Program-made: the position numbers and the translations under genes
DNA from: Bryobacterales bacterium
Lineage (GTDB): Bacteria > Acidobacteriota > Terriglobia > Bryobacterales > Bryobacteraceae
Length of the DNA: 64,000 bases
Direction of reading: 5' to 3'
NCBI GenBank assembly: GCA_016721425.1
Contig: JADKID010000001.1
Location: forward strand, 8,670 to 72,669
The notes under the pieces: generated by a model
Database searches by the model: none
Seen by the model: only the letters and a program-made list of their open reading frames with translations
What the model was told of the DNA's origin: nothing
Shown: piece after piece, positions 35,874 through 45,041 of the stretch
Layout of the letters: every line of letters starts with the position of its first letter
Numbering within the stretch: position 1 is the first letter of the stretch

Positions 35874-36641
35874 CTATTCGCGGTTGAGCCAGCGGCGGAT
35901 GAGCAGATCGTACAGCCCGGCGCCAGCCAACCCGCCCGCCAGTGGCCCGGCGATGGGGATCCACCACACACTGCTGCCATCGACAAGGCCGTTGTTGCGG
36001 AAACCGGCGAGCACGGTAAAGATGCGCGGGCCCAGATCGCGAGCCGGGTTGATGGCATAACCGTGGAGCTTGCCGAACGAGATCCCGATGGCTACCACAA
36101 TCAGGCCGGTCAGCATCGGCCCCAGGTGGCCCACCGGCTGATTGCGTTCGTCACTCAGGGCAAAGATGAGGAACAGCAGCAAGGCCGTACCGAGCGCTTG
36201 ATCGAAGAGCCCCGCCGCCGGCACATCCGGAAACGCCGGAAACGTGGTGAAGATGCCCGCCGTTTTCTCCAGCAGCGGATCAAAGTGCCGGATGGCGGCG
36301 TGATAGTTGGCGAAGACCAGGGCCGCGCCGGCCATGGCGCCGAGAGTCTGGGCCACGCAATAGGGCACTACCTTGGCCCACGAGAATCCACGAAACACAG
36401 CCAGCGCCAGCGTCACCGCCGGATTCAGGTGGGCGCCGCTGATCTTGCCAGCCGCGTATATGCCGAACATCACGCCCAAGCCCCAGCCCAGGACTATGTT
36501 GGTGTATCCCCCGTTTACGATCTCGCCCGGCGCCCCGGTGCCAAACAGGACGACCATGGCGACCGATCCGGCGCCAAAAAGTAGAATGATCATTGTGCCG
36601 ACAAACTCGGCGACCAACTCAGCCAGCAACCCATTGCGCAT
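35874..36641 (-). CDS. glpF: Aquaglyceroporin (glycerol facilitator)
   Basis: The product is 255 aa with six membrane helices. Two pore motifs are present: SGAHLNPAVTLALAV and YAINPARDLGPRIF. An Asp directly after the second NPAR, as here, marks the glycerol-transporting branch (GlpF) rather than water-only AqpZ. Other typical parts are GWGLGVMFGIYAAGKI and WWIPIAGPLAGGLAG. No glpK or glpD lies nearby, so the physiological solute is not proven. Confidence 0.93.
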   Translation of the reverse strand: MRNGLLAELVAEFVGTMIILLFGAGSVAMVVLFGTGAPGEIVNGGYTNIVLGWGLGVMFGIYAAGKISGAHLNPAVTLALAVFRGFSWAKVVPYCVAQTLGAMAGAALVFANYHAAIRHFDPLLEKTAGIFTTFPAFPDVPAAGLFDQALGTALLLFLIFALSDERNQPVGHLGPMLTGLIVVAIGISFGKLHGYAINPARDLGPRIFTVLAGFRNNGLVDGSSVWWIPIAGPLAGGLAGAGLYDLLIRRWLNRE

Positions 36642-36654
36642 GGGCTAGAGCATA

Positions 36655-37401
36655 CTACTCCGGCAGGGCCTTTTCCAAGAACCCGAGCATCTCTATTTGC
36701 ATCGCCAGTTTGCCGGAGCCCACTTCGAGGTTCACGTAGCGGACGCCCAGGCGGGCACATGTGCGGGAAAGCGAGCCATCCTCGTCGCCCTTCTGCCCGC
36801 TTTGCAGAACGACGTTGTAGGGGCCTTGCGCCAGTTTCTTGAAGTCACTCTCCGACGTTGCCAGAAAGAACTCGTGCGGCTCGCGGCGGCGAGGCAGGTG
36901 GAGGCGGTCTGAACTCGCCACCTCATCCTCCACCGAGTAGCCCTCGCTGTTGTTGTGGGCGGAGATCAGCAAGCCGCCCTTCTCAGGCAGCAGCCGCTCC
37001 AGAAGCCGCGGACGCTCTCTATCCAGCCAGTCGAGCGCTTTTGCCATCTCAGCCGGGCCCCACTCCGGATTCAGGCGCCGGTAACTCTTTTCGGCGCCCT
37101 CGCGGGTAAACATGCGGTTGGGATCCAGGCGGCCGCCGGCGACAGTGACATTGCGACTGCTGCCGCGTACGAGCAGAGCAGGCCCCGGGCGCGCGGCCAG
37201 ATGCGCCAGGAGCGCCTCTTTGGCGGTTTGTTCATTGCTGTGAATCCTGAGATAGCTTCGCGGGCCTCGGCCCGCGCCCCAGCTTTCGAACTCGATTCCA
37301 GCCAAGACCACCACGTCTAAGTGGTGTTGGATGAGTCCAAACCCGGCAAACAACAGAGACCGGCGGGTGAGCGGCGTGGAGGGCAAACTTGCTGAGGCCA
37401 T
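36655..37401 (-). CDS. Exported protein, possibly zinc-carboxypeptidase-like
   Basis: The product is 248 aa. The N-terminus (PLTRRSLLFAGFGLI) has a twin-arginine-like pair before a short hydrophobic stretch. The body shows SYLRIHSNEQTAKEALLAHL (HxxE), RLDPNRMFTREGAEKSY and LLISAHNNSEGYSVED. The His-x-x-Glu followed by a later His is compatible with an M14/M99-like zinc site, and the DPNRMFT phrase is known from peptidase-like proteins of unknown role. Function tentative. It is followed on the same strand by glpF and is divergent from gdhA. Confidence 0.55.
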   Translation of the reverse strand: MASASLPSTPLTRRSLLFAGFGLIQHHLDVVVLAGIEFESWGAGRGPRSYLRIHSNEQTAKEALLAHLAARPGPALLVRGSSRNVTVAGGRLDPNRMFTREGAEKSYRRLNPEWGPAEMAKALDWLDRERPRLLERLLPEKGGLLISAHNNSEGYSVEDEVASSDRLHLPRRREPHEFFLATSESDFKKLAQGPYNVVLQSGQKGDEDGSLSRTCARLGVRYVNLEVGSGKLAMQIEMLGFLEKALPE

Positions 37402-37437
37402 ATCCTATGAGGATAATAGGGGCGGAGGTTATCCCCA

Positions 37438-38727
37438 ATGATCCTCGAAGCCACACGGCCCGGCACCAACCACGAAAATGGACCTGAATTCAATCCATGG
37501 TTGGCCGCCGAGGCCCGCTTCAACCAAGCCGCCACGTTGCTCGGCATGGACGACGGACTCCAAAAAGTGCTGCGCACACCGACGATGGAGATCACGGTCC
37601 ACATCCCGATTCAGTTGGATGACGGGCGGTTGGAGGTCTTCACCGGCTACCGGGTGCAGCACTCGCTGGCGCGCGGTCCGGCCAAGGGCGGCATCCGTTT
37701 TGCGCCGGATGTTTCGATTGATGAAGTGCGCGCGCTGGCGTCGTGGATGACGTGGAAATGCGCGGTGGTGAATATCCCGTTCGGCGGCGGCAAGGGCGGA
37801 GTGATCTGCGATCCGGCGCTGCTCAGCCAGAACGAACTGGAGCGAATCACGCGGCGCTACACGGCCGAACTGATTGATTTCATCGGCCCGGAGCGCGACG
37901 TCCCCGCGCCCGACATGAATACGAACGAGCAGACCATGGCGTGGATCATGGACACCTACTCGATGCACAAGCGCACGACGGTGACCGCTGTTGTCACCGG
38001 AAAGCCGTTGAACCTGGGCGGATCGCGCGGCCGTCCCGCGGCCACCGGGCGGGGTTGCTTGTTCGTCACGTTGCAGGCTCTGCGCAAATTCGGAATCGCG
38101 CCCGCCGACGCCAAGGTGGTTGTGCAGGGCATGGGCAATGTCGGCGGCAACGCGGCCAGGCTGATGGCCGAAGCGGGGCTGAAGATCATCTCCGTGATCG
38201 AATACGACGGCGCGCTCTACAACGCCAACGGCATCGATACCGTGGCCGTGCAGAAGTTCCGCGCCGAGACCGGCTCCATCGTCGGCTTCCCCAGGGCCGA
38301 GCCCATTGATAAGCACCAGGCCATGTACCTGCCTTGCGACGTCTTTGTGCCGGCGGCCCGTGAGAACGTCATCCACTCGGCCAATGCGCACCTGCTGAAC
38401 GCCAAGATCATCTGCGAGGGCGCGAACGGGCCGACCACGGCCGCGGCCGATAAGGTTCTGGAAGAGAAGGGCATCTTCGTGATCCCCGACATTCTGGCTA
38501 ACGCCGGCGGCGTCACTGTCTCCTACTTTGAGTGGGTACAGGACCGGCAGGGCTATTTCTGGAATGAACAGCTGGTGAATGAGCGGCTGGAGGAGATCAT
38601 GGTGAACTCGTTCCAGGATGTGGTGCAGTATGGCGAGAAGCACAAGGTGCACAATCGCACCGCGGCCTACATGCTGGCGCTGGATCGTGTGGCGTTCGCC
38701 ATCAAACTGCGCGGGATTTACGCGTAG
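37438..38727 (+). CDS. gdhA: Glutamate dehydrogenase (Glu/Leu/Phe/Val family)
   Basis: The product is 429 aa. A strong GGAGG lies 10 bases before the ATG. Substrate and catalytic motifs are GYRVQHSLARGPAKGGIRF and NIPFGGGKGGVICDP (catalytic Lys), with DVPAPDMNTNEQTMAWIMD. The nucleotide fold is VVVQGMGNVGGNAARLMAE. End motifs are ICEGANGPTTAAADKVL and PDILANAGGVTVSYFEW. It interconverts glutamate and 2-oxoglutarate. The length fits the hexameric bacterial type. The stop codon directly abuts the mutS start, so the two are read as one unit. Confidence 0.94.
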   Translation: MILEATRPGTNHENGPEFNPWLAAEARFNQAATLLGMDDGLQKVLRTPTMEITVHIPIQLDDGRLEVFTGYRVQHSLARGPAKGGIRFAPDVSIDEVRALASWMTWKCAVVNIPFGGGKGGVICDPALLSQNELERITRRYTAELIDFIGPERDVPAPDMNTNEQTMAWIMDTYSMHKRTTVTAVVTGKPLNLGGSRGRPAATGRGCLFVTLQALRKFGIAPADAKVVVQGMGNVGGNAARLMAEAGLKIISVIEYDGALYNANGIDTVAVQKFRAETGSIVGFPRAEPIDKHQAMYLPCDVFVPAARENVIHSANAHLLNAKIICEGANGPTTAAADKVLEEKGIFVIPDILANAGGVTVSYFEWVQDRQGYFWNEQLVNERLEEIMVNSFQDVVQYGEKHKVHNRTAAYMLALDRVAFAIKLRGIYA

Positions 38728-41334
38728 GTGTCCACCGAAGCCTCCACTCCGCTGATGCGGCAATACCAGGCGGCGAAGCAGCAGGCGCCCAACGCGCTGC
38801 TGTTTTTCCGCCTGGGCGATTTTTACGAGATGTTCCTGCAGGACGCCATCACGGCGTCGCGCGAGCTCGAGATCACGCTGACTTCGCGCAACAAGGAAAA
38901 GGGCGAGCCGATCCCGATGTGCGGCGTGCCGGCGCACTCGGCCGAGGGCTATATTGCGCGCCTGATTCAGAAGGGCTACCGCGTGGCCATCTGCGATCAG
39001 ATGGAGGATCCGCGCCAGACCAAGAAGATTGTGCGGCGTGAGATCACGCGCATCATCACGCCGGGCACGGTGACGGAATCCGCGCTGCTGCGCTCGCACG
39101 AGAACAACTACCTGGCGTCCGTGTATGCCAGGGGCACGAACGCCGGTTTGTCGTATGTGGACATCTCCACCGGCGAGTTCCGTGCCACTGAGTTGCCGCT
39201 GGCCGAGGCCACGGCGGCGCTGGAGCAGCTCAACGTGCGCGAACTGCTCACGCCTGACAACGCGAGCGAATCGCCGGATGGCCGCTGGGTGAAGACTGCG
39301 GTGGAGGCCTGGACATTTTCCTACGAGCACGCCGAGGTGGCGCTGAAAAACCACTTCACGCTGCTGTCGCTGGACGGGCTTGGCCTGGCCGACAAGCGCC
39401 TGGCGATCTCGGCAGCCGGAGCGTTGTTGACCTATCTGCGTGAGACGCAGAAATCGGCGCTGGATCATCTGGACGGGCCGGCGTATTTCGATCGCGCCGG
39501 GGCGATGCTGCTGGACGCCGTGACGGTGCGCAACCTGGAACTGGTGGAACCGATGTTTTCCGCCGATCTGGATGGGCGCCGCGACTCCACGCTGCTGAGC
39601 GTGCTGGACCTCACGGCCACCGGCATGGGCGGTAGGCTGTTGCGCCGCCGGCTGCTGCGCCCGTCGCTGGATCAGGCGGAGATCGAGGCGCGGCTGGACG
39701 CGGTGGAGTGGCTGGCCAAGGCGACGATTGAACGCGCGAAGCTGCGCGAGATCCTCGGCTCGATGCTCGATCTGGAGCGCATTTTGTCGCGGATCACCGT
39801 GGGTACGGCGAATCCGCGGGACGTGCTGGGCTTGGGCCGCACGCTGGCCAAGATCCCGCTGCTGCGCCCGTCGCTGGCGGGCTCGGGCGCGCCGCGATTG
39901 ATCGAGACGCTCGCGCATCTGGACGACGTGGCCGAGCTGCGCGACCGCATCCTGACGGCCATCGCCGATGAGCCGCCGGTGACGCTGAACGACGGCGGCA
40001 TTGTGCGCGCGGGCTTCCACGCGGAGCTCGATGAGTATCGAAATCTGGCCACCAACTCACGCCAGGTGATCGCGGCCATTGAACAGCGCGAGCGCGAGCG
40101 GACTGGCATCTCGTCTTTGAAGGTCCGGTTCAACAACGTGTTCGGCTTCTACATTGAGATTTCGAAGGCGAATCAGCACCTCGCTCCGGCCGACTACGAG
40201 CGCAAGCAGACGCTGGTCAACGCCGAGCGCTTCACAACGCCGGAGCTCAAGGTGCTGGAAGTGAAGGTGCTGGAGGCCGAGGACAAGGCGCTGGAACTGG
40301 AGCGCGCCATCTTCGCGGAGCTGCGCGCCGCCGCCGCCGCCGAGGCGGGGCGCATCCGCATCACCGCCGCGGCGATTGCCGAGATCGATTTCTACTGCGC
40401 GCTGGCTCAGGCGGCACTCGACAACCGTTATGTGCGGCCGAAGTTTTCCGATAGCGGCGAATTGAAGCTGGTGGCTTCGCGCCATCCGGTCATTGAGAAG
40501 CTCACCGAGCGGGAGGCGCAGCGCTTCATCGCCAACGATCTTTATTTGGATCGCGAGGCCAACCGGATCGCGCTGATTACCGGACCGAACATGGGCGGCA
40601 AATCCACGTATTTGCGCCAGGCCGCGCTGATCAGCGTGATGGCGCAGATGGGATCTTTCGTGCCGGCCAGTGAGGCAATGCTGCCTTTGGTAGACCGGGT
40701 TTTCACGCGAATTGGGGCGTCGGACAACCTGGCCAGAGGGCGCTCGACGTTCATGGTGGAGATGACAGAGACTGCGGTCATCCTCAACACCGCGACAAAG
40801 AACAGTCTCATTGTTCTAGACGAGATCGGGCGCGGCACGGCGACTTACGATGGCCTGGCGCTGGCCTGGGCTGTGATTGAGCATATCCACGCCGAGGTGG
40901 GCGCTTACACGCTTTTTGCCACGCACTATCACGAGCTGACCGAGTTGGCCGGCAAGTTGGAAGGGATTCGCAACCTGCACGTCTCTGTGAAAGAGGCCGG
41001 CGATCAGGTGATCTTTCTGCGCAAGGTGGAGCCGGGCGCGGCCGATAAGAGTTATGGCATTGAGGTGGCCCGGCTGGCGGCCCTGCCAATGCCCGTCATC
41101 GAGCGTGCCCGCGAGATACTGGCGCTGCACGAGAAGAAGGAGCACAAGGTCAGCGAGGAGTTGGAGGGGCCGCGCCGGAAATCAAAGACCGCGCCGGTAT
41201 TTCAGATCCAGCTCTTTGAGCCGGTGGGGCATCAACTGGCGGCCCGCATCCGTGCGCTGGATATTGATAACCTGAAGCCATTGGACGCCTTGCAGATCCT
41301 AAATGACTTAAAAGAGGAGCTCAACCGCGAATGA
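38728..41334 (+). CDS. mutS: DNA mismatch repair protein MutS
   Basis: The product is 868 aa, starting with GTG immediately after the gdhA stop. The mismatch-binding Phe-x-Glu motif is in LGDFYEMFLQDA. The ATPase has TGPNMGGKSTYLRQAALISV (Walker A), SLIVLDEIGRGTATYDGLAL (Walker B) and FATHYHELTEL. The C-terminal end (AARIRALDIDNLKPLDALQI) matches full-length MutS. It recognises mismatches and recruits MutL. No mutL is in the window. The stop overlaps the anmK start. Confidence 0.98.
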   Translation: MSTEASTPLMRQYQAAKQQAPNALLFFRLGDFYEMFLQDAITASRELEITLTSRNKEKGEPIPMCGVPAHSAEGYIARLIQKGYRVAICDQMEDPRQTKKIVRREITRIITPGTVTESALLRSHENNYLASVYARGTNAGLSYVDISTGEFRATELPLAEATAALEQLNVRELLTPDNASESPDGRWVKTAVEAWTFSYEHAEVALKNHFTLLSLDGLGLADKRLAISAAGALLTYLRETQKSALDHLDGPAYFDRAGAMLLDAVTVRNLELVEPMFSADLDGRRDSTLLSVLDLTATGMGGRLLRRRLLRPSLDQAEIEARLDAVEWLAKATIERAKLREILGSMLDLERILSRITVGTANPRDVLGLGRTLAKIPLLRPSLAGSGAPRLIETLAHLDDVAELRDRILTAIADEPPVTLNDGGIVRAGFHAELDEYRNLATNSRQVIAAIEQRERERTGISSLKVRFNNVFGFYIEISKANQHLAPADYERKQTLVNAERFTTPELKVLEVKVLEAEDKALELERAIFAELRAAAAAEAGRIRITAAAIAEIDFYCALAQAALDNRYVRPKFSDSGELKLVASRHPVIEKLTEREAQRFIANDLYLDREANRIALITGPNMGGKSTYLRQAALISVMAQMGSFVPASEAMLPLVDRVFTRIGASDNLARGRSTFMVEMTETAVILNTATKNSLIVLDEIGRGTATYDGLALAWAVIEHIHAEVGAYTLFATHYHELTELAGKLEGIRNLHVSVKEAGDQVIFLRKVEPGAADKSYGIEVARLAALPMPVIERAREILALHEKKEHKVSEELEGPRRKSKTAPVFQIQLFEPVGHQLAARIRALDIDNLKPLDALQILNDLKEELNRE

Positions 41335-42464
41335 TTGTAGCCGGTATCATGTCGGGCACCTCGCTGGACGGCATTGATGTCGCCCTTGTCGAGATCAAAG
41401 GCAAGCGGATCGAGACGCTGGCCTTCCACTCCACAGCCTATGCGCCGGAAGTGCGCGCCGCTCTGCTCGCGGTCTCCAACTGCGACACCCACACGCGAGA
41501 GATCGCGCGCCTGCATTTCCTGCTGCCGGAGCTCTATGCGGCCGCTTTTAAGGCATGCTGCAAGAGCGCCAAGATCGATCCCAAGACGGTGGGCGTAATC
41601 GGCTGCCACGGCCAGACGATTTTCCACGAGGGTACGAAGACCGCCGTGCTGGGCCACCAGATCGCGTCCACTCTTCAGATCGGCGACGGCAATATTCTGG
41701 CTGCCCGCACCGGCGTCCCGGTGATCTCCGACTTCCGCCCGGCCGACATGGCCGCAGGCGGGAAGGGCGCGCCGCTGGTCCCGTACGTCGATTATCTGCT
41801 TTTCCATCACGACGAAGGCTCGCGCGTGGCGCTCAATATCGGCGGCATCGCCAACATCACATGGCTGCCCGCCGGCGCTCCTCCGGAGAAGACTGTCGCC
41901 TTCGATACCGGCCCGGGCAACATGGTGGTGGATCAGTTGATGGCGCACTACACCGGGGGCGAGAAGACGTTCGACCGGGGCGGGGAGATGGCGGCCGAGG
42001 GGTTGGTCCATCCGGAAGTGGTGGCTGAGATTCTGCGCGATCCGTACTACAGCGAGCGCCCGCCCAAGACCGCGGGCCGGGAGCAGTATGGGCCGGAGTT
42101 TGTGGCGCGCCTGCTGGCGCTGCAATTGAGCCCTGCCGACACGGTGGCGACGGCAACTTATCTGACTGCCGCCAGCATCGCCGATGGCATCACGCGCTTT
42201 GCCGGTGGGGAAGAGAATCCGCCGGACGAAGTGGTGGTGAGCGGCGGCGGTGTGCACAACAAGACTCTGCTGCGCTTTCTGCGCGCGGAACTGCCGGAGA
42301 CCGAAGTGGTGCGCGCCGAGATCCACGGCTTTGACCCGGACGCCAAGGAAGCGGTGGCGTTTGCGATTCTCGCCCATGAATCGTGGCACAAGCGCCCGTC
42401 GAATCTGCCCAGCGCCACCGGCGCCAGGTATCCGGCCGTGCTTGGTAAGCTGTCGCTGCCGTAG
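41331..42464 (+). CDS. anmK: Anhydro-N-acetylmuramic acid kinase
   Basis: The product is 377 aa, usual length. Motifs: IMSGTSLDGIDVALVEI, IGCHGQTIFHEG, ISDFRPADMAAGGKGAPLVP, LNIGGIANITWLP and FDTGPGNMVVDQLM. It phosphorylates and opens anhydroMurNAc from recycled peptidoglycan, giving MurNAc-6-phosphate. It overlaps mutS by four bases. The gene converges with the next one, with only two bases between the stops. Confidence 0.96.
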   Translation: MIVAGIMSGTSLDGIDVALVEIKGKRIETLAFHSTAYAPEVRAALLAVSNCDTHTREIARLHFLLPELYAAAFKACCKSAKIDPKTVGVIGCHGQTIFHEGTKTAVLGHQIASTLQIGDGNILAARTGVPVISDFRPADMAAGGKGAPLVPYVDYLLFHHDEGSRVALNIGGIANITWLPAGAPPEKTVAFDTGPGNMVVDQLMAHYTGGEKTFDRGGEMAAEGLVHPEVVAEILRDPYYSERPPKTAGREQYGPEFVARLLALQLSPADTVATATYLTAASIADGITRFAGGEENPPDEVVVSGGGVHNKTLLRFLRAELPETEVVRAEIHGFDPDAKEAVAFAILAHESWHKRPSNLPSATGARYPAVLGKLSLP

Positions 42465-42466
42465 GC

Positions 42467-43072
42467 TTACCTGCTCCGTTTTGCCGGGGGGCTACTCCGT
42501 AGCCAGATGGCGTGGAGCACTGCCAGAATCGCAACGCTGGCGCTAATGAACAGCAGCATGTAGAGTGCGAGAATCCAGCGCACGTTGGCGGCGATGGAGG
42601 AAGCGGTCCACACCGCGCCCACCTCGCCGGCGGCGTCAAACAGCAGCGCCTCGGCGCTGAGAGTGGGCTGGAGTTGCGCCACCCTACCGGCGGCAGGGGT
42701 GTACTGGTTGCCGATGACCACTCTCTGCCCGTCGTAGTTGGCGGTGCGCGATTGGATGGCGTCCAGGTAGGCGAACGAAACAATCAGACTGACGGCGAAG
42801 CAGGCAGCGCCGGTCCACATCCACCTGGGCGCGTGGGTCTTCTTGTTCCAGCGCAGCATCCACAGCCAGCAGAATGCCAGCACCAGGAACATCGCGTACC
42901 GGGCCAGGGCCTCGGGCCGGATGCCGCCCGCGTGGCTGAGATCCGCTGGCGGAGGCAGCGCAAATGCGCCGACGATGGCGGCCAGGAAAACACCCAGCTT
43001 GGAGATGGCGCCCCAGTATTTCGGCGCCGCGGCGAAAACGGGGGGCGGAGCGGCCTTCTTCGCAGTCGTCAT
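42467..43072 (-). CDS. Small polytopic membrane protein of unknown function
   Basis: About 201 aa from the ATG that overlaps the stop of the upstream gene (ATGA); an earlier in-frame ATG adds eleven residues. Four hydrophobic segments are visible: GVFLAAIVGAFALP, YAMFLVLAFCWLWMLRW, GAACFAVSLIVSFAYL and ILALYMLLFISASVAILAVL. The loop before the last helix is longer. No family motif recognised. Coupling to the secreted ankyrin-like protein suggests a joint envelope role. Confidence 0.75.
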   Translation of the reverse strand: MTTAKKAAPPPVFAAAPKYWGAISKLGVFLAAIVGAFALPPPADLSHAGGIRPEALARYAMFLVLAFCWLWMLRWNKKTHAPRWMWTGAACFAVSLIVSFAYLDAIQSRTANYDGQRVVIGNQYTPAAGRVAQLQPTLSAEALLFDAAGEVGAVWTASSIAANVRWILALYMLLFISASVAILAVLHAIWLRSSPPAKRSR

Positions 43073-44091
43073 TTTTCCACTGCCAGATTGATGGGAATGG
43101 TCCATGTGACGGGCGCGGCAACCGGCGCGGTTCTCTGGGTGATGGGCGGCGTTGTCCTGTTCCCTTTGCGTGCTACCACGACGTAACGGCCGGGCGGAAG
43201 AGTGGCCCTGGCCGGACTGGAGAGAGTGGGGAACGGCTCGAATTCCACGGTGTTGTCGGTCTCGAAAAGTTTTCGCTTGTAGAGCACCTGCCAGCCGGGG
43301 CTTCTGCTCTGTGGATCGTCGGCGACGGTCTGCACCTCAATGGCGATCATCCGTCCGGCTCCAGTTGGTCCACTGGCGCAATCCTCGTACTTCACCTGAA
43401 AATCGGCCACCGCCTCTTCCACAGCGAGGGCGTTCATCGCCGTGGGGTTGGCCGCGTATCCCTTGAGGACGCTGAGGATCGCCAGCATGGAATTGTCGTA
43501 GGAGCTCTGTTTCCATGCATCGCGGTTCCAGGTTTTCAGAAAGTAGTCTGCCTGCTGGCGCAGGGTGTCCATCTTTCCGTCCGGGAAACAATTGGAGCCG
43601 CTGTTGGCGCCGTTCACGGTCGTGCAGCGCAAGCGGCAGGCCGCGGCGCCAATTTCGCGGATTGTCGCCTTTGCGCTGGCGGGGGCGTCCACGGCGCGCC
43701 GCCAATCGACGGGCGCCGTCTCCGGCGAAGCCCGCAGCAGGGCTGAAACGATACCGCGGTCGCAGCGTTCGAAGGCGAGGTCGCGGGCGGTGAGGCCGGC
43801 ATGGGATGGGACCGATTTGCGCGGATCGGCCTGATTGGCTAGGAGGAATTCAAACGCCCACAAGTCACCCGATTTCGCGGCGCCGGCCAATTGGGTTTCG
43901 AGATTGAGCCAGGCGGGGTGTTGAGCCACTATAGCCGCGGCGGCGGCGCGGTCCTTGCGCTTCAACGCATCCATCCAGGCCGAAGCCTGTTCCTTTTCCG
44001 TAGCGGTCTCCTGGGCGAACGCAACGCCGCACAGGCCGATGGCTGTCGCCACAATTGTAGCCGACCACTTCGGCAGGGTTCTCATTGGCAC
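43069..44091 (-). CDS. Exported protein with ankyrin-like start, unknown function
   Basis: The product is 340 aa. A signal peptide (SATIVATAIGLCGVAFAQE) is followed by a short helical region with ankyrin-like character (LAGAAKSGDLWAFEFLLAN, AGLTARDLAFERCDRGIVSA). The C-terminal half holds EEAVADFQVKYEDCASG and a beta end LPPGRYVVVARKGNRTTPP. Several cysteines (CRLRCTT, NCFPD) may form disulfides outside the cytoplasm. It is coupled by ATGA to the downstream membrane protein. No firm family. Confidence 0.7.
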   Translation of the reverse strand: MPMRTLPKWSATIVATAIGLCGVAFAQETATEKEQASAWMDALKRKDRAAAAAIVAQHPAWLNLETQLAGAAKSGDLWAFEFLLANQADPRKSVPSHAGLTARDLAFERCDRGIVSALLRASPETAPVDWRRAVDAPASAKATIREIGAAACRLRCTTVNGANSGSNCFPDGKMDTLRQQADYFLKTWNRDAWKQSSYDNSMLAILSVLKGYAANPTAMNALAVEEAVADFQVKYEDCASGPTGAGRMIAIEVQTVADDPQSRSPGWQVLYKRKLFETDNTVEFEPFPTLSSPARATLPPGRYVVVARKGNRTTPPITQRTAPVAAPVTWTIPINLAVEK

Positions 44092-44123
44092 ACCTCGCTC
44101 CTCGATCCCAGGGTGAGAATATT

Positions 44124-45037
44124 CTAACCCGAAATCGGCGAGATCCGGCTTTCCAATTGGAGATACACGCCCATCAGCTCTTCCGCGATCCGCTCGTTGA
44201 ACTCGTCCCAGGCGAAACCTGGAAGGCGCATGGTTTCCGTGGCGAAGATCCGTTTGCGGAGCAGAAGCCGTTTGAAGAACGCGATGGAGAGGCGCAGTTC
44301 CTGGTTGGTGAAGGCGAGCACCGGGATCAGATCGCGAAACTCACGTACCGCCTCAGCGCGGCGCCCGGCGCGGTGATGCCGCCAGATGGCATCGTAGATA
44401 CGCACCATGGATGTCTCGGGAATGAAGGCGTCCACGCCGCGATCCAGCGCCTCGATCATCTGCGGCGCGGCCCAGCCGCCGGAGACGTGAAAGTCGGCGC
44501 CCAGAGCCCTCTTCACGAGCGTGTACTTGGGCCCTGCGGGCACGGTTTCCACCTTGACGCCCGCCAAGTAGGGCAGGGCCTCGCGAAGCCGTAGGAGGGC
44601 CTCCAGAGCGATGCCTGGGCCTGTCCAATCGAGATCCTGCACGACTAGGGGCAAAGGCGAATCCGCTTCGCGGAGAAAGGCCAGCAACTGGCCGGGGTCA
44701 TCCCGCAGCGCCGCGGGAGGAGCGATCAGGCAGGCCTGCGCGCCGGCCCGCGCCGCAGCCGCGGTCCAGTGCGCGGATTCGGCGGCGGTCCCGGCAGAGC
44801 AGCCGGCAATCAACGGCGCCCGGCCTCGCAGCACGCCCACCACGAACGGGACCAGTGCCTCGCGCTCGGCCGGCGAGAGCGTGTCTACTTCGCTGGCCAC
44901 AGCGGGCGCCAGAAAGCCGGTCGCGCCAGCCTGCAAGCCGTCTTCGATCAACCGGGCGAGGCTCTCGTAATCAATCGCGCCGGACGTGTCGAAGGGGTCT
45001 GCAACACAGGTACGATGCCGCACGGTAGCTTGTCCAT
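44124..45037 (-). pseudogene. DHDPS/NAL-family lyase, one frameshift near the start
   Basis: The ATG at 45037, preceded by AGAGG that overlaps the upstream stop, starts MDKLPCGIVPVLQTP, the normal N-terminus of this family. The continuation FDTSGAIDYESLARLIEDGL lies in another frame. One C missing from an ACCCC run at about 44994-44997 explains the break, so an assembly error is likely. The barrel has GATGFLAPAVASEVDTLSPA and the Schiff-base region YLAGVKVETVPAGPKYTL. The usual active-site Tyr strand reads LPLVVQDLDWTG, so that Tyr is not evident and the reaction is uncertain. It is last in a unit after the glycosidase-like gene. Confidence 0.8.
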
Positions 45038-45041
45038 GGCG

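Noticed and set aside
37429..40020. Minus-strand open frame of over 800 codons across gdhA and mutS
   Set aside because: Arg/Gln/His-rich product with no domain; a shadow of two clearly assigned genes.
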